DNA of 64,000 nt from JAMZMI01 sp039970095. Its GTDB lineage: Bacteria > Bacteroidota > Bacteroidia > Cytophagales > Cyclobacteriaceae. Positions within the stretch are counted from its first letter, which is position 1. Each line of letters starts with the position of its first letter. Positions 52,457 to 60,899 of the stretch are shown in pieces. The position numbers and the translations under genes were made by a program. Location: positions 1 to 64,000 of the forward strand of contig JBDVMP010000072.1 in assembly GCA_039970095.1 (NCBI GenBank). The letters are read 5' to 3'. Below the pieces are notes generated by a model. That model was not told where the DNA came from and searched no databases. It worked only from the letters and a program-made list of their open reading frames with translations.

Positions 52457-54067
52457 ATGGAATTCTTTCATGCATCAGATCTTGAATATTTTTCTTCTGT
52501 AATAGGTAAAAAATTTCAGAGAGGGGATCAAGCATTTGATGAAATAGGTAGAAAGCTAAAAGACGATGGAGTTTTTGCTAAAACTGCCTTTTGGGCAAAA
52601 TTAATTGGGGAAGAGGGGTATGTTGCAGAAACCTCATTTTATTGGCAGATATCTGGAATAATCAGGAAATATACTTGGGGCAGAATCTATATTCCTGGTA
52701 CTGAAAATAGGCAAGTGTTTTTTACAGTAGGAGTAGGAAGTCGTCTCACTCAAGACAGAAAAACAGTGACTACTCTTGAATACAAGTTGGATTGCCGAAG
52801 AGATAAGTTGTCACAATATCAAATTAAAAACTTTGATAAATACCTCTATGATCAATTGGGAGAATATCCTTGGAGAACTATCAATGTTTCAAATCTTGAA
52901 AATTATGATTGGTCAAAACTCAAAAATGAAACATTAGATTTTATAGAAGAACATTCTGAATACTATGAGGATTGCATCAATATCATATGGCCAAATGGTG
53001 TTGGAGTTACACCGAAAATTGCTCGAATATGTTGGAATAAGTATCAATGGAAAAAACCGTCTGGACCTGATGGAAAAAGTACAAGCACAGCAGATTCATT
53101 TGAAAAGGAAAAAGGGCACGGCTATGAAGAATGGCTTCTGGATACAGATAAGCAATTAGACGGCTATCACTATGGGTTTATTCAGGCATTCAACAAAGGA
53201 AAGCACGAAGGAAAAGCCTATGATGTTCAATTGTATTCCCTTTTCAACGACATTGAATCAAAAGAGAATAGGTTCTATTGGATAGCCCACATACCTACTT
53301 TAGAAGTGCTCACAATTGAGCAGATGGATTACGCTCTAAATAAATACAAGCAAAATGGATGGTATGACGAAATGCTTGGGCAATTAAAGGATATTAGAGT
53401 TGATCAATTCAATTTCGATCCAATACCAGAAGAATATATCTTCAACGTCAGATTCAAAGTTCAATCAGGTCATTATACTATATATGATCCTCCAGTAGAA
53501 ATTGAATATCCAAATGCAGAGATAGGAGGGAACAGACATTATGTGCTTTTGGACAAACCGGCTGGTTCTTCTATTGATATTGCTAGAATTGGAAAATATA
53601 GGTTTAAAGAGGGTCATAATCCAACCAAAAAAGGTAGAACCTCAGCTATCTATAAAGGCAGAACCGGACAAAAACTATTGCTCCATGAGGAAATCAAGGA
53701 GAATATTTTTAATCAGCTTAATACTGAATATTTAGGAACGCCAATTAAAGTAGGAACAGAAAACCCGACTGGTTTTGGGAAACAAATAGACTTGGTCATT
53801 TCAGATCCGGAGAAAGGTGATACGTTCTATGAAATAAAAACTGCATCGAGTGCATTAGCTTGTATCAGAGAGGCAATGGGACAGATAATAGAGTATTGCT
53901 ATTATCCTGATTCTCAAAATGCTAAAAGACTGGTTATTGTGTCTCCAAATAAGTTGAGTGCTTCTGATGAGCTATACATATCTCATATAAGACATAGTCT
54001 TGGCATTGAGCTTTATTATCAGAGGTACTCGATACAGAACGAGGTTTTAGAAGAAAAAATACTCTAA
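52457..54067 (+). CDS. uncharacterised nuclease-like protein, C-terminal PD-(D/E)XK
   Basis: The 536-residue protein has no family name I can give for its first 400 residues (Trp/Tyr-rich, with IWPNGVGVTPKIARICWNKY near 180). The last 130 residues form a restriction-endonuclease-like core: KQIDLVISD (Asp445), FYEIKTASSA (Glu459, Lys461) and MGQIIEYCYY (Gln near 477), similar to DUF3883-type nucleases. It sits in the same tight operon as Septu and type I restriction genes, so it is probably a further defence nuclease. Confidence 0.65.
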   Translation: MEFFHASDLEYFSSVIGKKFQRGDQAFDEIGRKLKDDGVFAKTAFWAKLIGEEGYVAETSFYWQISGIIRKYTWGRIYIPGTENRQVFFTVGVGSRLTQDRKTVTTLEYKLDCRRDKLSQYQIKNFDKYLYDQLGEYPWRTINVSNLENYDWSKLKNETLDFIEEHSEYYEDCINIIWPNGVGVTPKIARICWNKYQWKKPSGPDGKSTSTADSFEKEKGHGYEEWLLDTDKQLDGYHYGFIQAFNKGKHEGKAYDVQLYSLFNDIESKENRFYWIAHIPTLEVLTIEQMDYALNKYKQNGWYDEMLGQLKDIRVDQFNFDPIPEEYIFNVRFKVQSGHYTIYDPPVEIEYPNAEIGGNRHYVLLDKPAGSSIDIARIGKYRFKEGHNPTKKGRTSAIYKGRTGQKLLLHEEIKENIFNQLNTEYLGTPIKVGTENPTGFGKQIDLVISDPEKGDTFYEIKTASSALACIREAMGQIIEYCYYPDSQNAKRLVIVSPNKLSASDELYISHIRHSLGIELYYQRYSIQNEVLEEKIL

Positions 54068-54068
54068 G

Positions 54069-54923
54069 ATGAATTGCATATTTTGTAAGCAAAATGCTAG
54101 TAATTCTAAGAGTGTAGAACATGTAATTCCCGAATCACTCGGTAGCAAGAAACTTGTTCTTCCTAAAGGAATAGTTTGTGATAAGTGCAACAACTACTTC
54201 GCACGTAAGATTGAAAAACCACTTCTGGATCATGACTCGTTTAGAAACATCAGAGCTTGGTATCAAGTACCTACGAAGAAAGGTAAATACCCTTCGGTTA
54301 AGGGTGAAATACGGGGAACAGGAGTGGAGATTAATATTAAACGTAATTCTGAAAATAAACTTGATATTAATTCTGAGAAACAGAAAGATAAGAGTGAAGT
54401 ATCAAGTTTCGATATCTCTAAAAATCCATTGATCTTTAAATTAGAGATCGATCCTCCTAAAAAATTAATGTCAAGATTCATGGCAAAAATGGCACTAGAA
54501 TTTGTGGCATTTCGAGGACATAAGGATAAATCAAGTTTTGAGAAGACCATTACTGATCCATACTTTGATTATTTAAGAGAGTATGCACGGTATGGAATGA
54601 TCACTAAGAATTGGCCAATATCCAGTCGAGTAGTGTTTCCAATTGAGACTCAAATGAGACATCCCGAAACGAATGAATGGGTACATGCCGGTTTTGGTTA
54701 TGATACTTTCATGAATAGTAAACGTGAAACCTATTTCTGTTTTTTGCTTTATGGAGTTGAGTTTGTGATAAATATGGGAGGGCCTTCTGTTAAAGGATAT
54801 GAATTATGGTTGGAAGAAAATAACCACATTAGTCCAATGGTAGAGCGTGTTGGAGCTCGTTTAGCTACAAAGACCATTAATGGCAAAGAGAAACATTTTC
54901 TTGAGGGAGATTTTAAAGTATGA
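54069..54923 (+). CDS. HNH endonuclease-like protein
   Basis: The 284-residue protein begins with an HNH_5-type zinc knuckle: CIFC (Cys3, Cys6), SVEHVIPESLG (His18) and GIVCDKCNNYF (Cys37, Cys40, Asn42). The remaining 230 residues are of unknown type and may recognise the target. It follows the PD-(D/E)XK gene by one base and is the last gene of the restriction/Septu operon. Confidence 0.8.
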   Translation: MNCIFCKQNASNSKSVEHVIPESLGSKKLVLPKGIVCDKCNNYFARKIEKPLLDHDSFRNIRAWYQVPTKKGKYPSVKGEIRGTGVEINIKRNSENKLDINSEKQKDKSEVSSFDISKNPLIFKLEIDPPKKLMSRFMAKMALEFVAFRGHKDKSSFEKTITDPYFDYLREYARYGMITKNWPISSRVVFPIETQMRHPETNEWVHAGFGYDTFMNSKRETYFCFLLYGVEFVINMGGPSVKGYELWLEENNHISPMVERVGARLATKTINGKEKHFLEGDFKV

Positions 54924-55033
54924 GATGGAGTGAAATTCGATTTAAGGGCTCTGTAATGAAGCTCTTCTTCTTAGTGTAATATCATTCTACTAAAAATAGC
55001 ATCACTGACTTGTATCTGAATAATTCTCCGAAA

Positions 55034-56155
55034 CTAACCTAACGGCTCCAATTCAGACAATTCCTTATGCATAGTCAAAAACTGGGAGGCCAAAAAAGCT
55101 AGAAACTCTAGAGTAGGAGTGGCATGAGGCTCAATCATATTAATGAAAGCTTCAATATGATCAGCTAAACTCAAGATAAAATTCTTTAGCTTCTCAATGA
55201 AAGCCAAAACCTGATCTTTAATATTATTGACTAATTCGATTCCTTTTGCTCGCGCGGTATCGTTTATGGCCACAATGGATATCCCAATCGATCCCAAGAC
55301 TATCCAAACCCATGCAGGTATTTGGGAGAGCGTATCTATGGTTGCTGAAGCAAAAAACTTAACAACATCAACAAGTATTAGTATTGATTCCCAGACTATA
55401 TGAGCTATAGACGTAAGAATGTATCCAAATAGATGAATAGCAGCTCCGCCTACAGCGAATGCCATTACTCCAGATTGATAATTGGTTATTATTCTATCAG
55501 TATCTCCAAATTTCCAAACTTTTCGTTCTCCTTGCTTAAGAAAAACCTGATCAAATGATAAGATCCCGTGACTTTGAACTTCAAAAGCTAATGCCAAGTA
55601 GGGAATATCATCTGGATCCGTATCTCTAATTAATTGACTGGCTTTTTTCCATTCATTAATCCATTGGGCGTCTTTGATTGTTATGTTTGAAAGTAATATT
55701 CCAGCATATTTAAATGCTAACTCTTGATCTTCATGTTTTAGAACAGAAAGAATCTTATCATTTAACTCTTCCTGTAATTTCGGAGGTGCAAAAATCTGGA
55801 CTGATTTAGAACTTAAAAGCTTGAACAGAAAGCTTTTTTCTATATCACCTTTTTTGTTAAGTGTGCCTTTGATTTGACCAAAGATAAAATTGTTATCTAT
55901 AACTAGCTTGAATCGAAAGTTCAACAACTGATTAAGGAAATCATATTCTATATTCATTTTATCCTTGATCTCATTAATGAAATCAAAACCTACTTCTTTT
56001 ATGAACTGCTTCCATGATTCAATGAAATCTGGATTTTTTTGCTCAAAACGTTTTTTTACATCGAAAATTGATTCGTAGGATTCTCCGAATTGTTCCATTG
56101 CGATAATGTGGTTAAGTGGTGAACATATTTCCTTTGGGACCAAAAAGTATGCCAC
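55034..56155 (-). CDS. PIN-domain protein with C-terminal membrane helices
   Basis: The 373-residue protein has a PIN-like nuclease core: FKLVIDNNFIFG (Asp87), APPKLQEELND (Glu129/130), RDTDPDDIPYLALA (Asp180-183) and ILSFDQVF (Asp202), the acidic cluster that binds metal in this RNase family. After residue 225 come two or three membrane helices (GVMAFAVGGAAIHLFGYIL; IPAWVWIVLGSIGISIVAI) and an amphipathic tail. A membrane-tethered PIN nuclease is unusual and suggests a growth-arrest effector. It is monocistronic, opposite to its neighbours. Confidence 0.75.
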   Translation of the reverse strand: MAYFLVPKEICSPLNHIIAMEQFGESYESIFDVKKRFEQKNPDFIESWKQFIKEVGFDFINEIKDKMNIEYDFLNQLLNFRFKLVIDNNFIFGQIKGTLNKKGDIEKSFLFKLLSSKSVQIFAPPKLQEELNDKILSVLKHEDQELAFKYAGILLSNITIKDAQWINEWKKASQLIRDTDPDDIPYLALAFEVQSHGILSFDQVFLKQGERKVWKFGDTDRIITNYQSGVMAFAVGGAAIHLFGYILTSIAHIVWESILILVDVVKFFASATIDTLSQIPAWVWIVLGSIGISIVAINDTARAKGIELVNNIKDQVLAFIEKLKNFILSLADHIEAFINMIEPHATPTLEFLAFLASQFLTMHKELSELEPLG

Positions 56156-56206
56156 TTAATGTTTTGAGTAAAATGTTACGTTTATTGATATGATTCCATA
56201 TAATAT

Positions 56207-56313
56207 ATGTTATCAAAAAAATACTGTTATTCACTTTGGTTGCAATGATTAATCAAGAGCCATTTTTCTTTGAAATAATATTATCTTACTAGCTTATGTT
56301 TGAATGATAACAT
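56207..56313. promoter_or_regulatory. candidate res site and promoter of the serine recombinase
   Basis: ATGTTATCA (56207-56215) and TGATAACAT (56305-56313) are exact inverted copies flanking the AT-rich gap before the recombinase, as in a resolvase res region. TTTG (56269-56272), 22 bp and TATGTTTG (56295-56302) resemble a Bacteroidetes -33/-7 promoter that ends just before the ATG at 56312. Confidence 0.4.
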
Positions 56314-56923
56314 GAGAGCAATTCTTTATACAAGGGTTTCCACACAGGACCAGTCAACAACCAGGCAAGTTCATGAAATGAAGAGTTTGAGTGACTTTGA
56401 TATTGTAAAAGTCTTCTCAGAAAAGATTTCAGGCTTCACTGTATCGGTACAGGATCGACCAGTACTTCAGAAGGCTCTAGCATATATTGAAAAAAATGCT
56501 ATTCAGTGTTTGATGGTTTCTGAAGTGTCCCGGTTAGGTCGAAATACCCACGATGTACTTAACCTTATAGAATTACTGAAGCAGAAGGGAGTGGGGATCT
56601 ATATCCATAATCTGGGGACTACTATCAATCGGTCCAATTCGACTTCAGATATATTTACTAAATTAATAGTGACAATAATGGCTGACTTAGCAAGATTAGA
56701 AAGTGAGCAAATGAGTTATAGGATCAAATCAGGAATCAGGTCAAGAAAGGCCAAAGGCTTAACAACTGGCCGAAAGATTGGATCAAGAGAATCTTCAGAA
56801 AGGTTTTTGGGGAAACACCCAGATATTATCAAGTATATAGGAAAAGGTTACTCATCAAGGGAGATACAGAAGCTTTGTAAATGCTCACCGAATACGATTA
56901 TTAAGGTTAGAAAATTACTTTAA
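56312..56923 (+). CDS. serine recombinase (resolvase, TniR-like)
   Basis: From ATG 56312 (TTG 56300 possible) the product is 203 residues. The catalytic motif MRAILYTRVSTQDQ holds Ser10. VSEVSRLGRNTHDVL and LARLESEQMSYRIKSG are the conserved Arg and E-helix regions, and a C-terminal HTH follows (YSSREIQKLCKCSPNTIIKV). All key residues are present, so it should be active. Its place before the DDE transposase genes fits cointegrate resolution. Confidence 0.92.
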   Translation: MRAILYTRVSTQDQSTTRQVHEMKSLSDFDIVKVFSEKISGFTVSVQDRPVLQKALAYIEKNAIQCLMVSEVSRLGRNTHDVLNLIELLKQKGVGIYIHNLGTTINRSNSTSDIFTKLIVTIMADLARLESEQMSYRIKSGIRSRKAKGLTTGRKIGSRESSERFLGKHPDIIKYIGKGYSSREIQKLCKCSPNTIIKVRKLL

Positions 56924-56929
56924 GCAAGC

Positions 56930-57577
56930 ATGATAAATCCAGAACAAAATGATCCATATTTTGAAAAACTGAAACAAAGTTTACGGTTGATTAAATCAGG
57001 AGAAAAGGTACGAATTCTCGATAAAGAACGTGCCTGTTATTATATGATAAATCAAGAATTTCATGTCAAATTCCGAGGGGTTGAGTTCAAGTTGGATGCA
57101 TTATACTGTGATGAATTTTGTAGATCTAAGTTTATTATAGATTTTCAAAATTACGATATCACATTTTTAATACAGGTATTAGAACATGCGCTTGAAGAAT
57201 ACAATGTTGTTATGTATATGTATGTTGTTGATTTTTTGGCTAAATATGACAAGGAATTACTAGAATATATTTTTAAAAATTTTGTAACACACTTTGTTTC
57301 AGTACCAAGGCTGCTCATTCCCCAGGAAGGAATGCTGATTTCAAAAAGGAAACCTCCTATTGTAAACACAACTGAATTGAATAGAACGAGAATTGCAGAA
57401 AATGTTAGAAAAATCCGTGAGTTAAAAGGATTGAGACAGGAAGACCTTGCTAAGGACGCTAATGTAAGCCCAAGGTCGTTGGGCAGCCTTGAATGCGGAA
57501 GGGAAAATAAATTTTACTTCATTACATTGGAGAGTTTGGCCAATGCCTTGAAAGTGGATGTTTATCAACTTCTGTAA
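56930..57577 (+). CDS. XRE regulator with N-terminal sensor-like region
   Basis: The 215-residue protein has an unknown N-terminal part (about 1-145) and a C-terminal HTH_3 (about 150-213: ENVRKIRELKGLRQEDLAKDA ... NVSPRSLGSLECG). It follows the serine recombinase by 6 bp and overlaps the convergent XRE gene by 13 nt. It probably regulates transposition genes. Confidence 0.8.
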   Translation: MINPEQNDPYFEKLKQSLRLIKSGEKVRILDKERACYYMINQEFHVKFRGVEFKLDALYCDEFCRSKFIIDFQNYDITFLIQVLEHALEEYNVVMYMYVVDFLAKYDKELLEYIFKNFVTHFVSVPRLLIPQEGMLISKRKPPIVNTTELNRTRIAENVRKIRELKGLRQEDLAKDANVSPRSLGSLECGRENKFYFITLESLANALKVDVYQLL

Positions 57578-57990
57578 CGATTGAACAATTCAGTTTTTTG
57601 AATGTTTAATAGTGCTTGATCATTGCTCTTTTTCCTTTCGACAAGCATATGCATAAATTGTAGTAGAATAAACAAGTCATTTCTTTCTAATTGCCTGGTT
57701 TCTTTATACAGCTCATCCAAATCAGATAGTAGCTGTTCTATCAATTTCCTTTCGTCTTCTCCTTCATGATCGCCATAGAGCAACCAATCTATTGACTCAT
57801 CGAACACTTTTGAAATGATAACGAATTCATCTAGAGATGGATGTTCCGTTTCCCCTTTAATATATCTCGAAATTGTAGAACGACTACAACCAACTTTAAA
57901 AGCTAATTTAGCCTTAGTCCATCCTTTTCTGGTGAGCTTTTCATCAATCCGCTGACCGATTTCTTTGACATTGTAGATTTTGTTGCACAT
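57565..57990 (-). CDS. XRE-family repressor
   Basis: From ATG 57990 the product is 141 residues. The HTH (KEIGQRIDEKLTRKGWTKAKLAFKV, then CSRSTISRYIKGETEHPSLD) is followed by an acidic helical tail for dimerisation. The start codon abuts a 10-bp-arm inverted repeat (57991-58030) that separates it from the divergent transposition operon, so it looks like an autoregulated repressor of transposition. Confidence 0.88.
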   Translation of the reverse strand: MCNKIYNVKEIGQRIDEKLTRKGWTKAKLAFKVGCSRSTISRYIKGETEHPSLDEFVIISKVFDESIDWLLYGDHEGEDERKLIEQLLSDLDELYKETRQLERNDLFILLQFMHMLVERKKSNDQALLNIQKTELFNRYRS

Positions 57991-58030
57991 CTGGAACAAA
58001 TAAGGATCAATTTAGATCATTTTGTTCCAG
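57991..58030. promoter_or_regulatory. CTGGAACAAA-N20-TTTGTTCCAG operator
   Basis: Two perfect 10-bp arms are centred 30 bp apart, with two GATC copies (58005 and 58015) inside. It sits immediately before the repressor start and 68 bp before the divergent gene at 58098, an ideal shared operator. Confidence 0.65.
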
Positions 58031-58097
58031 CGCAGGAACATCCGCAAAAGTTTGCCGATGAAACCCAAAGTTTATTCAAGAACTTTTCCTTCTCAAT

Positions 58098-58685
58098 ATG
58101 AGAAAATTAGGTTACATGCTCTTTCATCCAGACAGCACAGACATCATCAAGGAATCCGATTATCTCACATCAAATGGGTGCTCAATTGTATTCATGGATC
58201 CTTACAGTAATGTGAAAAAAAATCCTTTTAATGAGTACACTCAATTCGAGCTAATGCTAACATTAAGTAAACCAAATGATATAGTATTAATTAGAGACCT
58301 AAGTTATATCGCTTCCTCATTTAAACATCTGATCCAAATCTTAGAAAGGTTTATTGAGCACTCCATTCATCTTATTTGTATAGAAGAAAATATCAATACT
58401 AAAGAATTGAACATCCACGAAGTATTCTTCACGACTAAAATATTCAAAAAATTATATAGTCAAGAGCTAGCCAGCAAGAGCAATGAGACCCGAATAAATA
58501 GCGATACAAAACGTACTGGTAAGACTAAAGGATTAAAAGAAAAAACTCTGAAAAAGGCTAGGAAAGTTTGGGAACTAAAGAAGGAGGGAAGGCTTAAGAA
58601 TCAAGAAATTATGGATTTATTGGGCATAAATCAAGGGTCATATTATCAGTATTGTAAGCTTGGAAAGGATGGATTTCTTGATTGA
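58098..58685 (+). CDS. catalytically degenerate serine-recombinase-like protein with HTH (1)
   Basis: The 195-residue protein aligns by eye with resolvases (MRKLGYMLFHPDSTD; DIVLIRDLSYIASSFKHLIQ; SIHLICIEENINT). The position of the catalytic Ser in GYxRVS is His/Pro, and the Arg pair of DRLGR is lost (DLSYIASS). The C-terminal HTH (LKNQEIMDLLGINQGSYYQY) is retained. It is likely a DNA-binding, non-cutting relative. It heads the transposition operon and overlaps the next gene by 17 nt. Confidence 0.65.
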   Translation: MRKLGYMLFHPDSTDIIKESDYLTSNGCSIVFMDPYSNVKKNPFNEYTQFELMLTLSKPNDIVLIRDLSYIASSFKHLIQILERFIEHSIHLICIEENINTKELNIHEVFFTTKIFKKLYSQELASKSNETRINSDTKRTGKTKGLKEKTLKKARKVWELKKEGRLKNQEIMDLLGINQGSYYQYCKLGKDGFLD

Positions 58686-59112
58686 GAGCGGAAGTGATGT
58701 ATACAAAATTGGCTATGCTTTAATAAACAGTCCTGCGGATGATTTTCGACCACAGCTTAATGTATTGGAAGATTGCGGATGTCAAAAGATTTATCAAGAC
58801 ATCGCCGTTTCATTTAAATCAGAAAGGCCAGGCTTGTCGGACTTGATAATGGAATTGAGTAACAATAAACATGTTGAAATATATTGTGAAAGCTTCTTTT
58901 CTATATTCAAAACCGTTGACACATTCTTACCATTAGCAGATCTTGTTATAGAAAAGGAAGCTAAGGTTATTCTACTTACCGAAGGAATAACGGTAAGCAT
59001 TGAAAGCATTAACATGATTTCGGTTTGGTACGATCTGATGAATTTTAAGGTGAATCATCGTGCGAGAAGAAGAGCCAAACCCAACAAAAAAATCAAAAAA
59101 AATGGCACATAA
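58669..59112 (+). CDS. catalytically degenerate serine-recombinase-like protein (2)
   Basis: From ATG 58669 the product is 147 residues. It tracks the resolvase core in register: YKIGYALINSPADDFRPQLN for the Ser loop region, CGCQKIYQDIAVSFKSERPG, then IYCESFFSIFKTVDTFLPLA and ILLTEGITVS. The catalytic Ser-Thr and the DRLGR arginines are replaced. A Lys/Arg-rich tail (HRARRRAKPNKKIKKN) takes the place of the HTH. Two dead paralogs ahead of the transposase suggest structural or targeting roles. Confidence 0.65.
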   Translation: MDFLIESGSDVYKIGYALINSPADDFRPQLNVLEDCGCQKIYQDIAVSFKSERPGLSDLIMELSNNKHVEIYCESFFSIFKTVDTFLPLADLVIEKEAKVILLTEGITVSIESINMISVWYDLMNFKVNHRARRRAKPNKKIKKNGT

Positions 59113-60313
59113 ATTCAAAGCGTTTGATGAGAATACATTTGTAGAGGACATTGAGAATTATGTTGATCGATATCAAAAGACCTTTCAGCGTTTCTATCAT
59201 TTAGAATATGATGATGAAGAGCAAGTAAAGAACAAATCAAAACTGCACGCCATCTATCATTATGTCTTAAACCTAGCCAATCAATCTAAGAAGGAGAGGG
59301 GCTGCTACAAAAAGGATATACACCGCAAGCTTAAGCATCTAAAAAAAGGCCACATTCAATCAAATTACGACCATTTTACATCTGTGCTCAAATTAATGGG
59401 TGAGACATCAATTCAGGAGGTCTTAATACATGGAGCCAAAGGAGAGCCGAGGTATAAGTCTCGGAAGTTCAATCCATTGTTGATTGATCATTTGGATGTA
59501 GTATACACTGAAAACCCTCTAATGAAATATAGACAGTTTCACGAACTGTTAATAGAAAAAGCTGAGAGTGAAAGGTGGTGGGGGGTGCCTTCAATACATT
59601 TCATTAAACGACATCTTTCAAATAAGAAAAGACAAAATGAGCTCCGAGCTCCAAGAAATGGTGAAAGTCATTTTAGAAAAACTATCGGGAAGCAAATGCA
59701 TTTTACTACTCCTGAATTTGCAGGACAATTACTAGAAATTGATGGTAGCCGATTACAAATACCATATAATAATGAAGAGAAAAAACGTATTGACTTCCTA
59801 ACAGTGTTTGTTATTCTTGATGTCACTTCTTCAGCTATTTTAGGCTACTCACATGGTCATTTTGAATCTTCGACAGTTGTAGTTAATGCCTTTAAAAGGT
59901 TCTTTAATGAACATTCTTTTTTACCGCTTCAAATCACACGCGATGGTTGCTCGGCATTTAAAAAAGAATTCATATTTATGGAAGAGTTCATGACTAGCAA
60001 AGGAGTCAATATCATTGTTACTTCCGACCCACAAGGCAAGCCACACGTCGAAAATTTCTATAAAGTTTTTGCCAGTTCAATCTGCTCATATCATAAAGAA
60101 TTTATTGGGCTAGGAATTACTTCGACGAATATTGATTCACGACTTACCGATAAGAAAACACTAAAAAGATTGATTGGGGACAGGAATAAGCTTTCTTCTT
60201 ATGAAGAATTGGTTTACGACGTGGATATTTTGATGAGCAAGTATTTAAATATGATTTTCAATGGAAGTGAATCCGCCAAGATGAAGTTTGACCGTAAGTT
60301 TGAATTATCTTAA
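59102..60313 (+). CDS. DDE transposase (TniA/MuA-like), catalytic part, ends at an in-frame TAA
   Basis: From ATG 59102 (GTG 59060 possible) the product is 403 residues. An N-terminal helical DNA-binding region precedes an integrase core with LLEIDGSRL (Asp214), TRDGCSAF (Asp281) and KPHVENFYKVF (Glu317), a D66D35E triad. The frame stops at TAA 60311-60313, yet the same frame is open from 60314 through the next gene, which supplies the missing C-terminal beta-barrel. So the 596-residue ancestral protein is split by one codon. Confidence 0.85.
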   Translation: MAHKFKAFDENTFVEDIENYVDRYQKTFQRFYHLEYDDEEQVKNKSKLHAIYHYVLNLANQSKKERGCYKKDIHRKLKHLKKGHIQSNYDHFTSVLKLMGETSIQEVLIHGAKGEPRYKSRKFNPLLIDHLDVVYTENPLMKYRQFHELLIEKAESERWWGVPSIHFIKRHLSNKKRQNELRAPRNGESHFRKTIGKQMHFTTPEFAGQLLEIDGSRLQIPYNNEEKKRIDFLTVFVILDVTSSAILGYSHGHFESSTVVVNAFKRFFNEHSFLPLQITRDGCSAFKKEFIFMEEFMTSKGVNIIVTSDPQGKPHVENFYKVFASSICSYHKEFIGLGITSTNIDSRLTDKKTLKRLIGDRNKLSSYEELVYDVDILMSKYLNMIFNGSESAKMKFDRKFELS

Positions 60314-60346
60314 GTCACATCACTTTCTGAATCAGATAAAACAGCT

Positions 60347-60892
60347 ATGACGGGGAGATATAAGTCAATGGCCATTTCTAATTGTGAAATTGCAATTACC
60401 TATAAGCGAAAAAAGCACTTTTATCAAATCCCTGGATTTGATGGAGAGTCAATTGCAGAAGTTTTCGTAGCATACAATACTGAAGATCTTGGTGTAGTCC
60501 ACCTCTACAAGGATAATTTTGAATTCTGGCAAACAGTTAAGGAATATGAAGTCATTCCTTTTCTAGCAAGCCAAAGAACTTCCTCTCAACAAGAACGATA
60601 CATTAAAGAATTGTCATCTCGAAGAAACAGGTTCAAGCAATTAAAGAAAGAAGTGAAAGACAAGGAGAGGAGAGTCTCGGAGGCCTATTCGAGTAATCCA
60701 AGTTTTGAGGTTATAAGGATTCATCGAAACAAGGAAGATGAAGTAAATGCTCAAAATGAGTTTACAAGAAGTTTACTGGAGTCGGAATATTTACCAGTTG
60801 AAGAGAATGGTTCAGATTTTTACCCGCCAACAACTGAAGAAACTCCAGAACTCAAAGATTTTAAAATTGAACCCTTTAGAAAAGCTAAATAG
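60347..60892 (+). CDS. transposase C-terminal domain (Mu-type beta-barrel), same frame as upstream part
   Basis: The 181-residue piece starts with a beta-barrel typical of the MuA/TniA C-terminal region (CEIAITYKRKKHFYQIPGFD, VFVAYNTEDLGVVHLY) and continues as a charged helical tail for ATPase contact. It lies in exactly the frame of the catalytic part (429 codons after GTG 59060) with 11 sense codons between the TAA and ATG 60347. It could be made by re-initiation or by stop readthrough, or be lost if the stop is a true nonsense mutation. Confidence 0.75.
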   Translation: MTGRYKSMAISNCEIAITYKRKKHFYQIPGFDGESIAEVFVAYNTEDLGVVHLYKDNFEFWQTVKEYEVIPFLASQRTSSQQERYIKELSSRRNRFKQLKKEVKDKERRVSEAYSSNPSFEVIRIHRNKEDEVNAQNEFTRSLLESEYLPVEENGSDFYPPTTEETPELKDFKIEPFRKAK

Positions 60893-60899
60893 TTAAGAC

